NCBI GenBank assembly: GCA_958348225.1
Contig: CATVYG010000032.1
Location: 1-28,451, forward strand
DNA from: an uncultured Collinsella sp.
GTDB lineage: Bacteria > Actinomycetota > Coriobacteriia > Coriobacteriales > Coriobacteriaceae
Reading direction: 5' to 3'
Length of the DNA: 28,451 bases
Shown here: positions 8,006 to 15,063 of the stretch, in pieces
Numbering within the stretch: position 1 is the first letter of the stretch
How the letters are laid out: each line of letters starts with the position of its first letter
Notes under the pieces: generated by a model
Told to the model about the DNA's origin: nothing
Seen by the model: the letters and a program-made list of their open reading frames with translations, nothing else
Databases searched by the model: none
Translations under genes and position numbers: made by a program

Positions 8006-8237
8006 GTAGCCCTCCCTTCTCGTCTATTGACACGCGTCCGAGGAGGAAGAGAAAGTCCAAAGCCATGACAAAGAAGTCGTAGCTCACTTCTTTCTTGACC
8101 AGAGTGTTCGCCGTTACCTCATAGAGTTGACCGGCGTCCAAGCCTGGGTTCTGGTCGATGTAGCCATCCAAGGCGGCAGCGATGTAATAGACCGTGCTCG
8201 TCGGCTCATTATTGCGATCAAGCAGCAGCATCGTCAT
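7986..8237 (-). CDS. ABC-3C system middle component (MC6-like)
   Basis: The protein has 83 residues. The pattern MLLLDRNNEPTSTVYYIAAAL, a central helical part, then FVMALDFLFLLGRVSID, which is a final wing, matches the small winged-helix middle components of ABC-3C systems, most like the class called middle component 6. These bridge ATPase and effector protein. ATG at 8237 is chosen because GAGG lies 7 bases upstream. GTG at 8240 and ATG at 8231 are alternatives. It overlaps both neighbours by about 20 bases, which implies a single coupled operon. The family call rests on size, pattern and context, so the exact class is uncertain. Confidence 0.78.
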   Translation of the reverse strand: MTMLLLDRNNEPTSTVYYIAAALDGYIDQNPGLDAGQLYEVTANTLVKKEVSYDFFVMALDFLFLLGRVSIDEKGGLHVHQVA

Positions 8238-8823
8238 CACCTGGCCTCAGAAGGACTCTGCATTTTGCCACGGCAACGGCAATCAACGCAACGCAGAACT
8301 GGTTGATGATTTCTTCGGGGACCTCGTCAGCCTGAAAGCCTGCGTCATTCACAATCATGTTATAGATCTCGTTCTCGATGAGCTTGAGCTGTGCATCGCC
8401 GTTTCCTACGCACAGCTTGCCGTCATCGCGAACGTCTGCCACATTGACAAACATCTTGTTCAGCCTTTGGATGATGGCTTCGCTGTCGGGGAATTCCTTG
8501 ATCACGCTGTCGAGACGAGCGTAGTTCTCAGAATACTCGTTGATGATGTTTAGGTAACGCGGTGCGTGGTTGTAAATCAGCTTCTTCTCTATAGGAGGCG
8601 GAGGCGTAAGGGGGAAATCTTCGCCCGTTGGCTCAGTCGACGAAATCATGATTTGCAGGAGTTTATACATGAGCGTCTTTGTAAGCGGCCGGTGCGGGCC
8701 AGACGAGACGGGCTGGTAGATGTTTATGTCATGTGAGTCATAGCTATTGGAGTCGCCGGTTATGTTCGTGGCGACCTTTCCAATTGCGCTCTGGCTTGTC
8801 TGCGTTGGCTTATCGCGAAGCAT
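8218..8823 (-). CDS. ABC-3C system protein with C-terminal interaction domain
   Basis: The protein has 201 residues. Residues about 60-190 fit the conserved ABC-3C C-terminal domain: a proline-rich entry (PLTPPPPIEKKLIYNHAP), helices with YLNIINEYSENYARLDSVI, and a final helical part. In most ABC-3C systems this domain is fused to an effector. Here the N-terminal 40 residues hold instead a Gly/Asn/Ser-rich stretch (GKVATNITGDSNSYDSHDIN) that repeats a stretch at the C-terminus of the upstream membrane protein. No enzyme domain is seen, so the effector is probably the separate membrane protein. It overlaps the upstream gene by 14 bases and the middle component by 20. Confidence 0.75.
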   Translation of the reverse strand: MLRDKPTQTSQSAIGKVATNITGDSNSYDSHDINIYQPVSSGPHRPLTKTLMYKLLQIMISSTEPTGEDFPLTPPPPIEKKLIYNHAPRYLNIINEYSENYARLDSVIKEFPDSEAIIQRLNKMFVNVADVRDDGKLCVGNGDAQLKLIENEIYNMIVNDAGFQADEVPEEIINQFCVALIAVAVAKCRVLLRPGDDDAAA

Positions 8824-9007
8824 GGATGTTCGCCGAGTTGTTGCTGCCTACGACGTTTGTGGCAACTTTACCTGTAGCGGTCTGCGAGTTGTCGCTTAGA
8901 CTCTTTTTGATTGACTTGATCTCTTGCTTGTTTTGGAGCGAGATGACGGCGGCGGCGATGGATGCGATAGACGCGATAATTCCAAGGATAAGGTTCACAG
9001 TCTCCAT
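8810..9007 (-). CDS. small membrane protein, candidate ABC-3C effector
   Basis: The protein has 65 residues. A single strong transmembrane helix (residues about 5-24: NLILGIIASIASIAAAVISL) is followed by a charged linker (QNKQEIKSIKKSL) and a Gly/Asn/Ser-rich tail (SQTATGKVATNVVGSNNSAN). The tail matches the N-terminal stretch of the next gene product (shared S-Q, GKVATN, G, NS). ATG at 9007 was chosen because GGGAGG lies 5 bases upstream. A TTG at 9019 would add four residues. As the first gene of the ABC-3C operon and the only membrane protein in it, a membrane-damaging effector role is inferred by analogy with other defence systems. Confidence 0.72.
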   Translation of the reverse strand: METVNLILGIIASIASIAAAVISLQNKQEIKSIKKSLSDNSQTATGKVATNVVGSNNSANIHASR

Positions 9008-9048
9008 CTTGCCTCCCAAATGTCAAGTCCAATATTCTAGACCATTAT

Positions 9049-9062
9049 CGAGCGTTCGCTCG
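9049..9062 (-). promoter_or_regulatory. inverted repeat upstream of the ABC-3C operon
   Basis: CGAGCG and CGCTCG are separated by two bases, about 40 bp upstream of the first start codon. On the minus strand a TAGAAT about 15 bp closer to the gene could be the -10. The position fits an operator, but no repressor is known. Confidence 0.35.
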
Positions 9063-9088
9063 TTGCGTTGCCTCTAATTCTTGCTAAT

Positions 9089-9132
9089 GGTCACAAACTG
9101 CCGAACGGACTGGATGACCTCACTTTGTGACC
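9089..9132. repeat. 9-bp inverted repeat between the ABC-3C operon and phage relic
   Basis: GGTCACAAA (9089-9097) and TTTGTGACC (9124-9132) are perfect inverted copies around a 26-base spacer. No T-tract follows, so it is not a standard terminator. It may be an end of a former element or a binding site. Confidence 0.4.
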
Positions 9133-9206
9133 GACCTTTAGCCTATTTGCATGGTTAAGGGACGGTTCGTTTGTGCTGGCCTATGTCAATCGAAAGGCAG
9201 GCCGAC

Positions 9207-9450
9207 ATGGACGGAGACGACCATAGCATCGACGACGAGGAAGAGGTCGCAGCGCAGGCGGGCGGCCAAGAAGGGGTCGCGCAGGCGGAAGAGCCGCAGG
9301 CAGTGGACTCGGAGAGGGGCTACCAGGCGCTTCTCGCCAAGCAGGAGGCTCGCATCAAGGAGCTTGAGGGGCAAGTGGCCGAGGCTGCCAAGAGCGCCGA
9401 GGTGGCGGACGCCCTGCGCGGCGAAATCCAGCAGGTGAAGGCCAGGCGGC
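9207..9450 (+). pseudogene. phage scaffold-like fragment (5' part of a chimeric relic)
   Basis: The frame starts at ATG 9207 (GAAAGGCAGG upstream) with an acidic N-terminus (MDGDDHSIDDEEEVAA), then a coiled coil (YQALLAKQEARIKELEGQVAEAAKSAEVADALRGEI is the region about residues 38-72). This acidic head plus coil pattern is typical of phage capsid scaffold-like proteins. Near 9441-9450 the coding sense moves to another frame, where AADERIAFAADMATF continues, so one base has been lost or gained. Without correction it ends at 9500. Confidence 0.6.
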
Positions 9451-9873
9451 CGATGAGCGCATCGCCTTCGCGGCAGACATGGCGACGTTCGCAACCATGA
9501 ACCTGACCCACCTCTTCTACTCATGCACGGCGCTGGAGGTGGTCTCCGGTTTGGGCAACCTCGCAGGTGTCAAGTCGTGCGGTTCGCGTTCGCTTCGCGC
9601 TCGTCGCCCGCCGAGCTGGACTTCCGAGGCTTCGACCCGTCTGCGCTCACCGACCTGACCTACTGCTTCTCGGGGTGCTCGTCGCTGGTGACGATCTACG
9701 CCGACGCCACCTGGGCGCTGCCTTCGAGCGGGGTTTCGGACTCGCAGTGCTTCTATAACTGCTACAAGCTGACGGGCGGCAACGGAACCACGTATGCAAG
9801 CAGCAGGACGGTTTATACCCACTTCCGTATCGATACGACGGCTACGCCTGGTTACCTGACTGTCTCTGCTTGA
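9450..9873 (+). pseudogene. BspA-like (DUF285) surface or tail-protein fragment, frameshifted
   Basis: After the first frameshift the sense continues as MNLTHLFYSCTALEVVSGLG, then shifts again near 9580-9600 and goes on as LDFRGFDPSALTDLTYCFSGCSSLVTIYA to a C-terminal domain ending LTVSA at 9873. The repeated pattern (L-T-x-L-F/C-x-x-C-x-x-L) is that of DUF285/BspA-like leucine-rich repeats, often found in surface or phage receptor-binding proteins. The 3' end overlaps the convergent XRE gene by 32 bases. The join with the scaffold-like head is not a natural gene order, so a deletion has fused two phage genes. Confidence 0.6.
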
Positions 9874-10753
9874 CATGCTCTTTGGCTACGGTATTTGCGT
9901 CAGTCTGGGTAATATCCGAGAACATTTCATCAACGATGCGGACATGGCATTCATAAGCTGCATACCTGCTGGACCTCACCGCATTTTCCGCTTCCTGCAG
10001 GCGTGTTGCAGCATCCCTGAATCGGGATTTTGCCGCCATTTGCCCCATGATGGAGTCTGGGTGGTTGTCACTGAGTACGTCTGCGTCTCTCAGTTCTATT
10101 TCCGCACTTGCAATGCGTTCCATAAGCAGATTGTATTGGGCATCGCCGACCTCAGACAGGCAGAGCACAAGGTCTTTAAACGCTGCTGCGGTCAGCATTC
10201 GATTGAGCACTGCCCTGCAAGCTTCTGGCTCGGCATTCGCCTTCGCGACCATATCATTCACGAGGTATTTTTCCCATTCCTCATGGTCTCCGCCGTTGCC
10301 GCCAGACTGTTCCGGAAGCCACTCCGCACTAACTTTTCTCGTCATACGCTCGATGGACAGAACAGCCTCGCCGCTGAGACCAAGGAAGTCAGCAATATCT
10401 TGGAGCTCGTACGTATCACAATCGGTCTCCCCGATGAGAAAACCTACTGGCTTTCCGAATATGTCAGCCAGATCTACGAGGTCATCCCATTGAGGAAACT
10501 GATCTCCTTTTCGAAATCGGCTGATCTTTCTCGCAATCGCCTTGCGGCCGTTCTCCCTTTCCACTGCATAGCGGTCATCGGCTAGCGAGGCATCATCGGC
10601 ACCGTTACGCTTTTGATAGAGCAGACGCGCAAGGCCGATATTGCTAATGCCTCTGCGCCCCTTTTCTATTTCATAGCTTTCCATCAAACCGCTGAGTCTC
10701 TTTGGAAAAATGTCCTTAGGGCGATCTTTGCGGACGTACATTGTCTTAATCAT
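9842..10753 (-). CDS. XRE-type transcriptional regulator
   Basis: The protein has up to 303 residues. The N-terminal region (about 15-110) forms a helix-turn-helix with an unusually long insert: ISNIGLARLLYQKRNG is followed some 30 residues later by ARKISRFRKGDQFPQWDDLVDLADIFGKPVGFLIGE. The latter is the common XRE second half. Residues about 115-135 (QDIADFLGLSGEAVLSIERM) are often seen in Coriobacteriia and Firmicutes regulators. The C-terminal half is helical with no recognised domain. The start is uncertain: ATG 10753 has GAGG too close, and ATG 10741 has it 12 bases upstream. Repeats of TAAGACAAT around the start suggest autorepression. A small membrane protein gene diverges from it, like a phage repressor with its lytic-side gene. 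Confidence 0.75.
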   Translation of the reverse strand: MIKTMYVRKDRPKDIFPKRLSGLMESYEIEKGRRGISNIGLARLLYQKRNGADDASLADDRYAVERENGRKAIARKISRFRKGDQFPQWDDLVDLADIFGKPVGFLIGETDCDTYELQDIADFLGLSGEAVLSIERMTRKVSAEWLPEQSGGNGGDHEEWEKYLVNDMVAKANAEPEACRAVLNRMLTAAAFKDLVLCLSEVGDAQYNLLMERIASAEIELRDADVLSDNHPDSIMGQMAAKSRFRDAATRLQEAENAVRSSRYAAYECHVRIVDEMFSDITQTDANTVAKEHVKQRQSGNQA

Positions 10754-10800
10754 TCCTCATTAACAACAGATAAGACAATTATAGGACATATACCGTCTTA
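10740..10800. promoter_or_regulatory. operator array and -10 of the XRE gene
   Basis: ATTGTCTTA (10740-10748) and its exact inverse TAAGACAAT (10771-10779) are joined by a third half-site GTCTTA (10795-10800). A perfect minus-strand -10, TATAAT, lies at 10778-10783 and overlaps the middle site, with a poor -35. The arrangement fits autorepression by the XRE protein. Confidence 0.55.
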
Positions 10801-10883
10801 TTTACCGATGGCATGATAGCACTGTCGAAAGTGAGCACCCCAGTGGAAGCGGTGCTGAAGTGAAAGAAAGTGAGGAAAAGGCA

Positions 10884-11228
10884 ATGACGACTTGGGACTA
10901 TGCGCAATTGTCGCATCTGGCGAAAGAGCTCGGTGGGCCTCAGGCGCTGATCAGCAATATCAGAGCGGGCGGGATTTCCGTTGGAAGAATCCAGGGTGGA
11001 GTAATCGGTTCTGTAGCCACGCTAGTCGCAGGTGGAATCGGACTGTATGCCTACGACAAGTACCAGAGGAAGATCGCTCTTGCTGAACAGAGTGCAACCA
11101 TTCTCAAGGCGAACATCGAAGTATACGAAGAGGCACATTCGTCAACAGAAGTTGATGAGGCTACGAGAGAGACGCAACATAGTGAGGAGGAAACGGTAAC
11201 TGAATCCAGTGGCGGCGAAGAGGCCTAG
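10884..11228 (+). CDS. small glycine-rich membrane protein of unknown function
   Basis: The protein has 114 residues. I do not recognise the family. Residues about 40-60 form a glycine-rich membrane helix (GVIGSVATLVAGGIGLYAY), followed by a basic stop (DKYQRK) and a strongly acidic, Ser/Thr/Glu-rich tail (about 85-114). ATG at 10884 is chosen because GAGGAAAAGG lies just upstream. GTG at 10860 would add eight charged residues. It diverges from the XRE regulator across the operator array, so it is probably the controlled gene. A glycine-zipper membrane helix beside a phage-type repressor is compatible with a holin-like or toxic role, but that is only a guess. Confidence 0.6.
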   Translation: MTTWDYAQLSHLAKELGGPQALISNIRAGGISVGRIQGGVIGSVATLVAGGIGLYAYDKYQRKIALAEQSATILKANIEVYEEAHSSTEVDEATRETQHSEEETVTESSGGEEA

Positions 11229-11315
11229 CCACCAGATTCATTAGACAGCCACTACCACGAGGAGCCCCGGTATGTACCAGGGCTCCAATTCGTTCTTATA
11301 CCTTGCAGCGGATAC

Positions 11316-11545
11316 TTAGATCTCTCGGGACTTGCAGTAGAGCGGGTCGCCCTCTCCGACCAGCACATCCCACCGCCATTGCGGGGTCTCGGTGCCGGAC
11401 TGGCAGAGCGCATCGAGGGGCATGACTTTTTGCTCGGGCGAGCAGGGGCAAAGGTCTGCCTTGATGTGGGCCATGTCTTCGGCCTGGCCGGCGAGCTTTT
11501 TTATCCGGGGACCATGCTTTCGGCACGCGATCCCCCATCCTCAAC
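11316..11545 (-). pseudogene. remnant of an unknown gene
   Basis: In one minus-strand frame a plausible protein end is read: HGPRIKKLAGQAEDMAHIK, then CPCSPEQKVMPLDALCQSG, and WRWDVLVGEGDPLYCKSREI before a TAA at 11316. A stop lies just upstream near 11545 and there is no good start, while a neighbouring frame offers ATG with VPKAWSPDKK. A one-base frameshift near 11530 would join them. The Cys-Pro-Cys and paired Trp residues look like a real fold. The family is not recognised. Confidence 0.4.
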
Positions 11546-11560
11546 CTCCCAAATCAAAAA

Positions 11561-11573
11561 CTCAATCTGTAAC
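11561..11573 (+). repeat. right copy of the 13-bp direct repeat bounding the island (candidate attR)
   Basis: CTCAATCTGTAAC is identical to 2886-2898. Here it forms the left arm of a palindromic repeat whose outer end is cut off (AAACTC instead of GTCTC). Joining the left chromosomal flank at 2885 to this point would restore the GTCTC end. Confidence 0.45.
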
Positions 11574-11615
11574 ACCTAGACTCGATTTGAGCAGATATCT
11601 GTTACAGATTGAGAC
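11561..11615 (+). repeat. palindromic repeat copy B1
   Basis: The left arm CTCAATCTGTAAC pairs with GTTACAGATTGAG (11601-11613). The right arm goes on as GAGACG, but the left arm has lost its GT. The inner part differs from other copies (AGCAGATATC). Confidence 0.8.
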
Positions 11616-11633
11616 GTTTCGGCAGAGTGATTC

Positions 11634-11702
11634 CCGTTTGTCTTGATTTGTAACAGGTAGAGGCAAAAAACTCGACTTGATGTTACAGATTTAGACAAAC
11701 GG
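11634..11702 (+). repeat. palindromic repeat copy B2
   Basis: CCGTTTGTCTTGATTTGTAA pairs with the arm ending TTTAGACAAACGG. Two of the three unmatched positions in the arm are G-U pairs if read as plus-strand RNA. It ends 25 bp before the terminator of the first hydrolase gene. Confidence 0.85.
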
Positions 11703-11715
11703 CTGCCGACCCGCG

Positions 11716-11765
11716 CGAAAACAAAAAGGCCGCATGCGAACCCGTGGAGGGATTCGCATGCGGCC
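11716..11765 (-). terminator. rho-independent terminator of cassette 1
   Basis: A perfect 13-bp stem (GGCCGCATGCGAA at 11728-11740 with its complement at 11753-11765) is followed on the minus strand by TTTTTGTTTT. It lies 22 bp beyond the stop codon of the hydrolase. Confidence 0.92.
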
Positions 11766-11787
11766 GACAGGGGGTATGCGGCGGAAA

Positions 11788-13209
11788 CTAGGCCATGAGC
11801 AGGCCGGTCTCTGCGACGTTCTTGTACCAGTACGCGCTCGCCTTGGGATAGCGCTTCTGGGTCTCAAAGTCGATGTAGAACAGGCCATAGCGCTTGTTAT
11901 AGCCGTTGGTCCAGGAGAACTGGTCCTGCAGCGACCACACAAAGTAGCCGTCGACGTTCACGCCGCCGTCAATCGCCTTGAGGATCCATGCGAGATGCTG
12001 ACGCATGTAGTCGATGCGAGGGGCGTCGTCGATAAAGCCGTCCTCGAAGTCGTCCTTATAGCCCATGCCGTTCTCGGTGATGTAGATCTTCTTGTAGTTG
12101 GGGTAATCGTTCTTAATGCGCAGCAGCAGGTCGTACAGGCCCTCGGGATAGATGATCCAGTCCCAATCGGTGGTGGGAACGCCTTCGCGCACGCATGACT
12201 CACCAACGCCCTTGAGGAACCAGCGCGAGGAGCCCTTGTCGCCGGTGCCATTGTGGTTGATGTCGTTTTCGCCCTCGGCGGCGCGCAGGAACTGGCACTT
12301 GTAGGTGTTGACGCCCAGGCAATCGTTGTAGGGGAGCGCGGCGGTCAGCGCGGCGATGTCCTCGCCACGAACGTCGAGCTCGCCGCCGGCGATATGGGCA
12401 AGCTTGGTCGCAGCCTCCATGGTGTCGGCTGCATAGTGGCCACGGAAGGTGGCGTCGAGTACCCAGCGGTTGTTGATGACGTCGGCCATGCGAGCTGCCT
12501 CGCAGTCGGCGGCGTTGTTGGGGTCGAGGGGATACTTGGGCTCCAGGTTCTGGACAATGCCGATCTCGCCATCAAAGCCGCCCTCATGGAAGGCGACGAC
12601 AGCCTTGGCGTGGGCCACCATCATGTTGTGCATGAGCTGGAAGGCCTTGTCCAGGCGATACTTCTCGCCGTGCGGCCAGTTGCCGACGATAAAGCTGCCC
12701 TCGGCGGTCGCGGGAATCTCGTTAAAGGTAAACCAGTGCTTGACCTCGGTGAACTCGGCAAAGCAGAACTTGGCGTACTCGACAAAGGCGTCGATCGTCG
12801 TGCGCGTCAGGAAGCCCTCGCCGCCGTTCTGGTAAAAGGCCTCGGGCGTATCAAAGTGATCGAGCGTGACATAGGGGATAACGCCAGCTTTGTTGCAGGT
12901 GGCGAAAAGCTCGTGATAGAAGGCAACACCCTCGGGGTTGATCTCGCCAGTACCGTTGGGGAAGATGCGGCTCCAAGCGATGGAGACGCGGATACCGTTG
13001 ATGCCGAAGCGCTGGCACAGGTCGATATCGACCGGGTACTTGTTGTAGAAATCGCTTGCGGGATCGGGGGAGAAGCGACCCTGAGCTGCCAGGAAATCGT
13101 CCCAGGGCACTTTGCCCTTGCCGTGCGTGCGGGTCTCGCCCTCAACCTGGTAAGCGGCGGTGGCGCCGCCAAACACAAAGCCGTCGGGGAACTGCATGGG
13201 GTTGGTCAT
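11788..13209 (-). CDS. lacG: GH1 6-phospho-beta-galactosidase, cassette 1
   Basis: The protein of 473 residues cleaves phosphorylated beta-galactosides delivered by the PTS in the cytoplasm. It is complete for family GH1: N-terminal FVFGGATAAYQVEG, acid/base glutamate 164 in TFNEI, nucleophile glutamate 379 in YITENG. Ser432, Lys439 and Tyr441 in FSWTNGYNKRYG match the phosphate-binding Ser/Lys/Tyr of LacG. The Trp after the serine is the residue that in this family favours galactose-6-phosphate over glucose-6-phosphate. It lies 75 bp after its permease gene, with a hairpin in the gap. The exact glycoside (lactose or another beta-galactoside) is unknown. Confidence 0.9.
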   Translation of the reverse strand: MTNPMQFPDGFVFGGATAAYQVEGETRTHGKGKVPWDDFLAAQGRFSPDPASDFYNKYPVDIDLCQRFGINGIRVSIAWSRIFPNGTGEINPEGVAFYHELFATCNKAGVIPYVTLDHFDTPEAFYQNGGEGFLTRTTIDAFVEYAKFCFAEFTEVKHWFTFNEIPATAEGSFIVGNWPHGEKYRLDKAFQLMHNMMVAHAKAVVAFHEGGFDGEIGIVQNLEPKYPLDPNNAADCEAARMADVINNRWVLDATFRGHYAADTMEAATKLAHIAGGELDVRGEDIAALTAALPYNDCLGVNTYKCQFLRAAEGENDINHNGTGDKGSSRWFLKGVGESCVREGVPTTDWDWIIYPEGLYDLLLRIKNDYPNYKKIYITENGMGYKDDFEDGFIDDAPRIDYMRQHLAWILKAIDGGVNVDGYFVWSLQDQFSWTNGYNKRYGLFYIDFETQKRYPKASAYWYKNVAETGLLMA

Positions 13210-13243
13210 GAGTCATCCTTTCTGTGGGATACGAATAGGGAGA

Positions 13244-13270
13244 GGTGCCCGAACTGGGGATCCGGGCACC
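13244..13270 (-). other. intercistronic hairpin, cassette 1
   Basis: GGTGCCCG (13244-13251) pairs with CGGGCACC (13263-13270) between permease and hydrolase genes. No T-tract follows on the minus strand, so partial termination or mRNA end protection is more likely than full termination. Confidence 0.6.
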
Positions 13271-13284
13271 AACAGAGGGAGGAA

Positions 13285-15063
13285 CTAGTCGAGGTTCTCG
13301 CGGAGCCACTTGATGGCGCCGGCGGGGTCGCGAGTAAGGTCGATATATTCCTTACCGCGCGGAGCGAGCAGCTTAATGCCCAGGCGATCGGTGTCGGCCT
13401 TCATGTCGTTGTAGTAGCTACGAACCTGCGGGGCGAGCACGATGACGTCGTACTGATCCATGATGGCAGTGTGCTGACCATAAGCGCCTGCGGAGGAAGC
13501 GATGTTCTCTCCGGTCTGCGCAGCACCTTCCTTGATGGCATTGGCAAGCATGGCAGAGGTGCCGGCGCCGGCGCACAGGACGAGGACCTTCAGGCCGTCG
13601 ACATCCTTCTTGGCGGATGCGTCGGCGGCGGGCTCGGGCTGATCGGCGACAGGCTTGCTGTCAGCGGCGGCAACAGTCGTCTCGACGGAAGCGGCAGCCT
13701 GCTCGACAGCGGGCGCAGGGGCGTTGGCGGCGATGGCAGCGGCACCATCGGACTCGAGACCCAGCTCGGCGGCGCGCTCGGCCTCCTGGTCGCAGAGCAG
13801 CTTATCGTATGCCTTCAAGAACGGCAGGTAGATGATGGCGTCCAGCAAGATGATGATCGCGACAAATACCAGGGCGATAAGCTGGAAGTTCGTGGTGATG
13901 AAGATGCCGATGGGGGCAGGGGTAGCCCAAGGCACCACGAAGGAGAAGCCGTTCATGCCCACGTTATCGATAAAGAACTTGGCAACACTCACGTTGACGC
14001 AGCCGGCGGCAACAAAGGGGATGAGCATGTAGGGGTTAAGGATCATCGGCGCGCCAAAGAGCAGCGGTTCGTTGACGGCGAAGGCAACAGGAACAATCGA
14101 GGCCTTACCGACGGCTTTGAGCTGCTTGGACTTCATAAAGAGAATCAGCAGAAGCGGCACGATGAACGTGGCGCCGGTGCCGCCGAACTCACCCACGAGC
14201 GACATGTTAAAGGTGAGGGAGTGGGCGGGGTGGCCACCGGCCAGCAGAACCTGCAGGTTCTCGGCCTGGTTGGCAAGACGGATGGGGTCGATGCCCGGCT
14301 GGACGATCGAGGGACCGTGGACGCCGATGAACCAGAAGAACGCGGTGGCTGCCTGGATAAGGATAAGGCCAGGATAGGTTTCTGCAGCGGTAAAGAGCGG
14401 GGAGAGCAGTTTGATAAGCAGCTCGGAGAACGGAACGCCCATGAGGTTGCGCACGACGACATCGATGATGCCGCAGATAATGACGGCACCGCCAAAGGGG
14501 ATGATGTCGCGGAAGTTCTGAGCGATGGCGCCCGGGACCTCCTTGGGCAGCTTAATGGTCAGATCGCGCGAGACGCAGAACTTATAGACCCAAACGGTAA
14601 TGAACGCGGCGATATAGGCCGAGAACAGACCGCGCGTGCCCATGCTGGTGCAATCGAAGACCGAAAGTTCGGAGCCGTTGAACTTGGTGGTGAACTGCGT
14701 GACTGCGAGCAGCAGCATGCTGCACTGGGCGGCCACCATGGTGGAACCGTCGTTGAGCACTTTGCCGGCGGGCATGCGACGGTTCATGGAGGCCGTAAAG
14801 TTCTTGGCGGTGGTGCCGGCAACCATGATGCCCATGACGCCCATGGTGAAGTTATACAGCTTGTTGCACCAGTCGATGAGCGGCTGGGGCAGCGTGATGC
14901 CGACTACGCCGGGAAGGGTGGCGATCAGCAGGAAGATCGAAGAGGTGAGGACGATGGGCATGCACCCAAGGAATCCGTCCTTAATGGCCTGGAGGTAGAT
15001 GTTCCTCGAGATCTTCTCAAAGAACGGCTGATGCTTTTCGAGCATCTTTACGATGGCGTCCAT
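13285..15063 (-). CDS. lacE: PTS lactose-family EIICB permease, cassette 1
   Basis: The membrane protein of 592 residues imports and phosphorylates a beta-galactoside or related disaccharide. The EIIC domain (about 1-430) shows the family hallmarks: LPKEVPGAIAQNFRDIIPF, FFWFIGVHGPSIV with its conserved histidine, and AFAVNEPLLFGAPMILNP with the substrate-binding glutamate. An Ala/Pro/Glu-rich linker of about 60 residues leads to the EIIB domain with phospho-cysteine 497 in VLCAGAGTSAMLANA. No EIIA is fused or adjacent. The lacF gene at 26560 is the nearest donor. The ribosome site AAAGGAG lies 5 bases before ATG. It is the first gene of the cassette 1 operon, downstream of a perfect LacI operator. 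Confidence 0.92.
   Translation of the reverse strand: MDAIVKMLEKHQPFFEKISRNIYLQAIKDGFLGCMPIVLTSSIFLLIATLPGVVGITLPQPLIDWCNKLYNFTMGVMGIMVAGTTAKNFTASMNRRMPAGKVLNDGSTMVAAQCSMLLLAVTQFTTKFNGSELSVFDCTSMGTRGLFSAYIAAFITVWVYKFCVSRDLTIKLPKEVPGAIAQNFRDIIPFGGAVIICGIIDVVVRNLMGVPFSELLIKLLSPLFTAAETYPGLILIQAATAFFWFIGVHGPSIVQPGIDPIRLANQAENLQVLLAGGHPAHSLTFNMSLVGEFGGTGATFIVPLLLILFMKSKQLKAVGKASIVPVAFAVNEPLLFGAPMILNPYMLIPFVAAGCVNVSVAKFFIDNVGMNGFSFVVPWATPAPIGIFITTNFQLIALVFVAIIILLDAIIYLPFLKAYDKLLCDQEAERAAELGLESDGAAAIAANAPAPAVEQAAASVETTVAAADSKPVADQPEPAADASAKKDVDGLKVLVLCAGAGTSAMLANAIKEGAAQTGENIASSAGAYGQHTAIMDQYDVIVLAPQVRSYYNDMKADTDRLGIKLLAPRGKEYIDLTRDPAGAIKWLRENLD

Noticed and set aside
11379..11646. Plus-strand small frames across the remnant and repeat region
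   Set aside because: They run into the palindromic repeats, have no ribosome site, and lie opposite the more protein-like minus-strand remnant.
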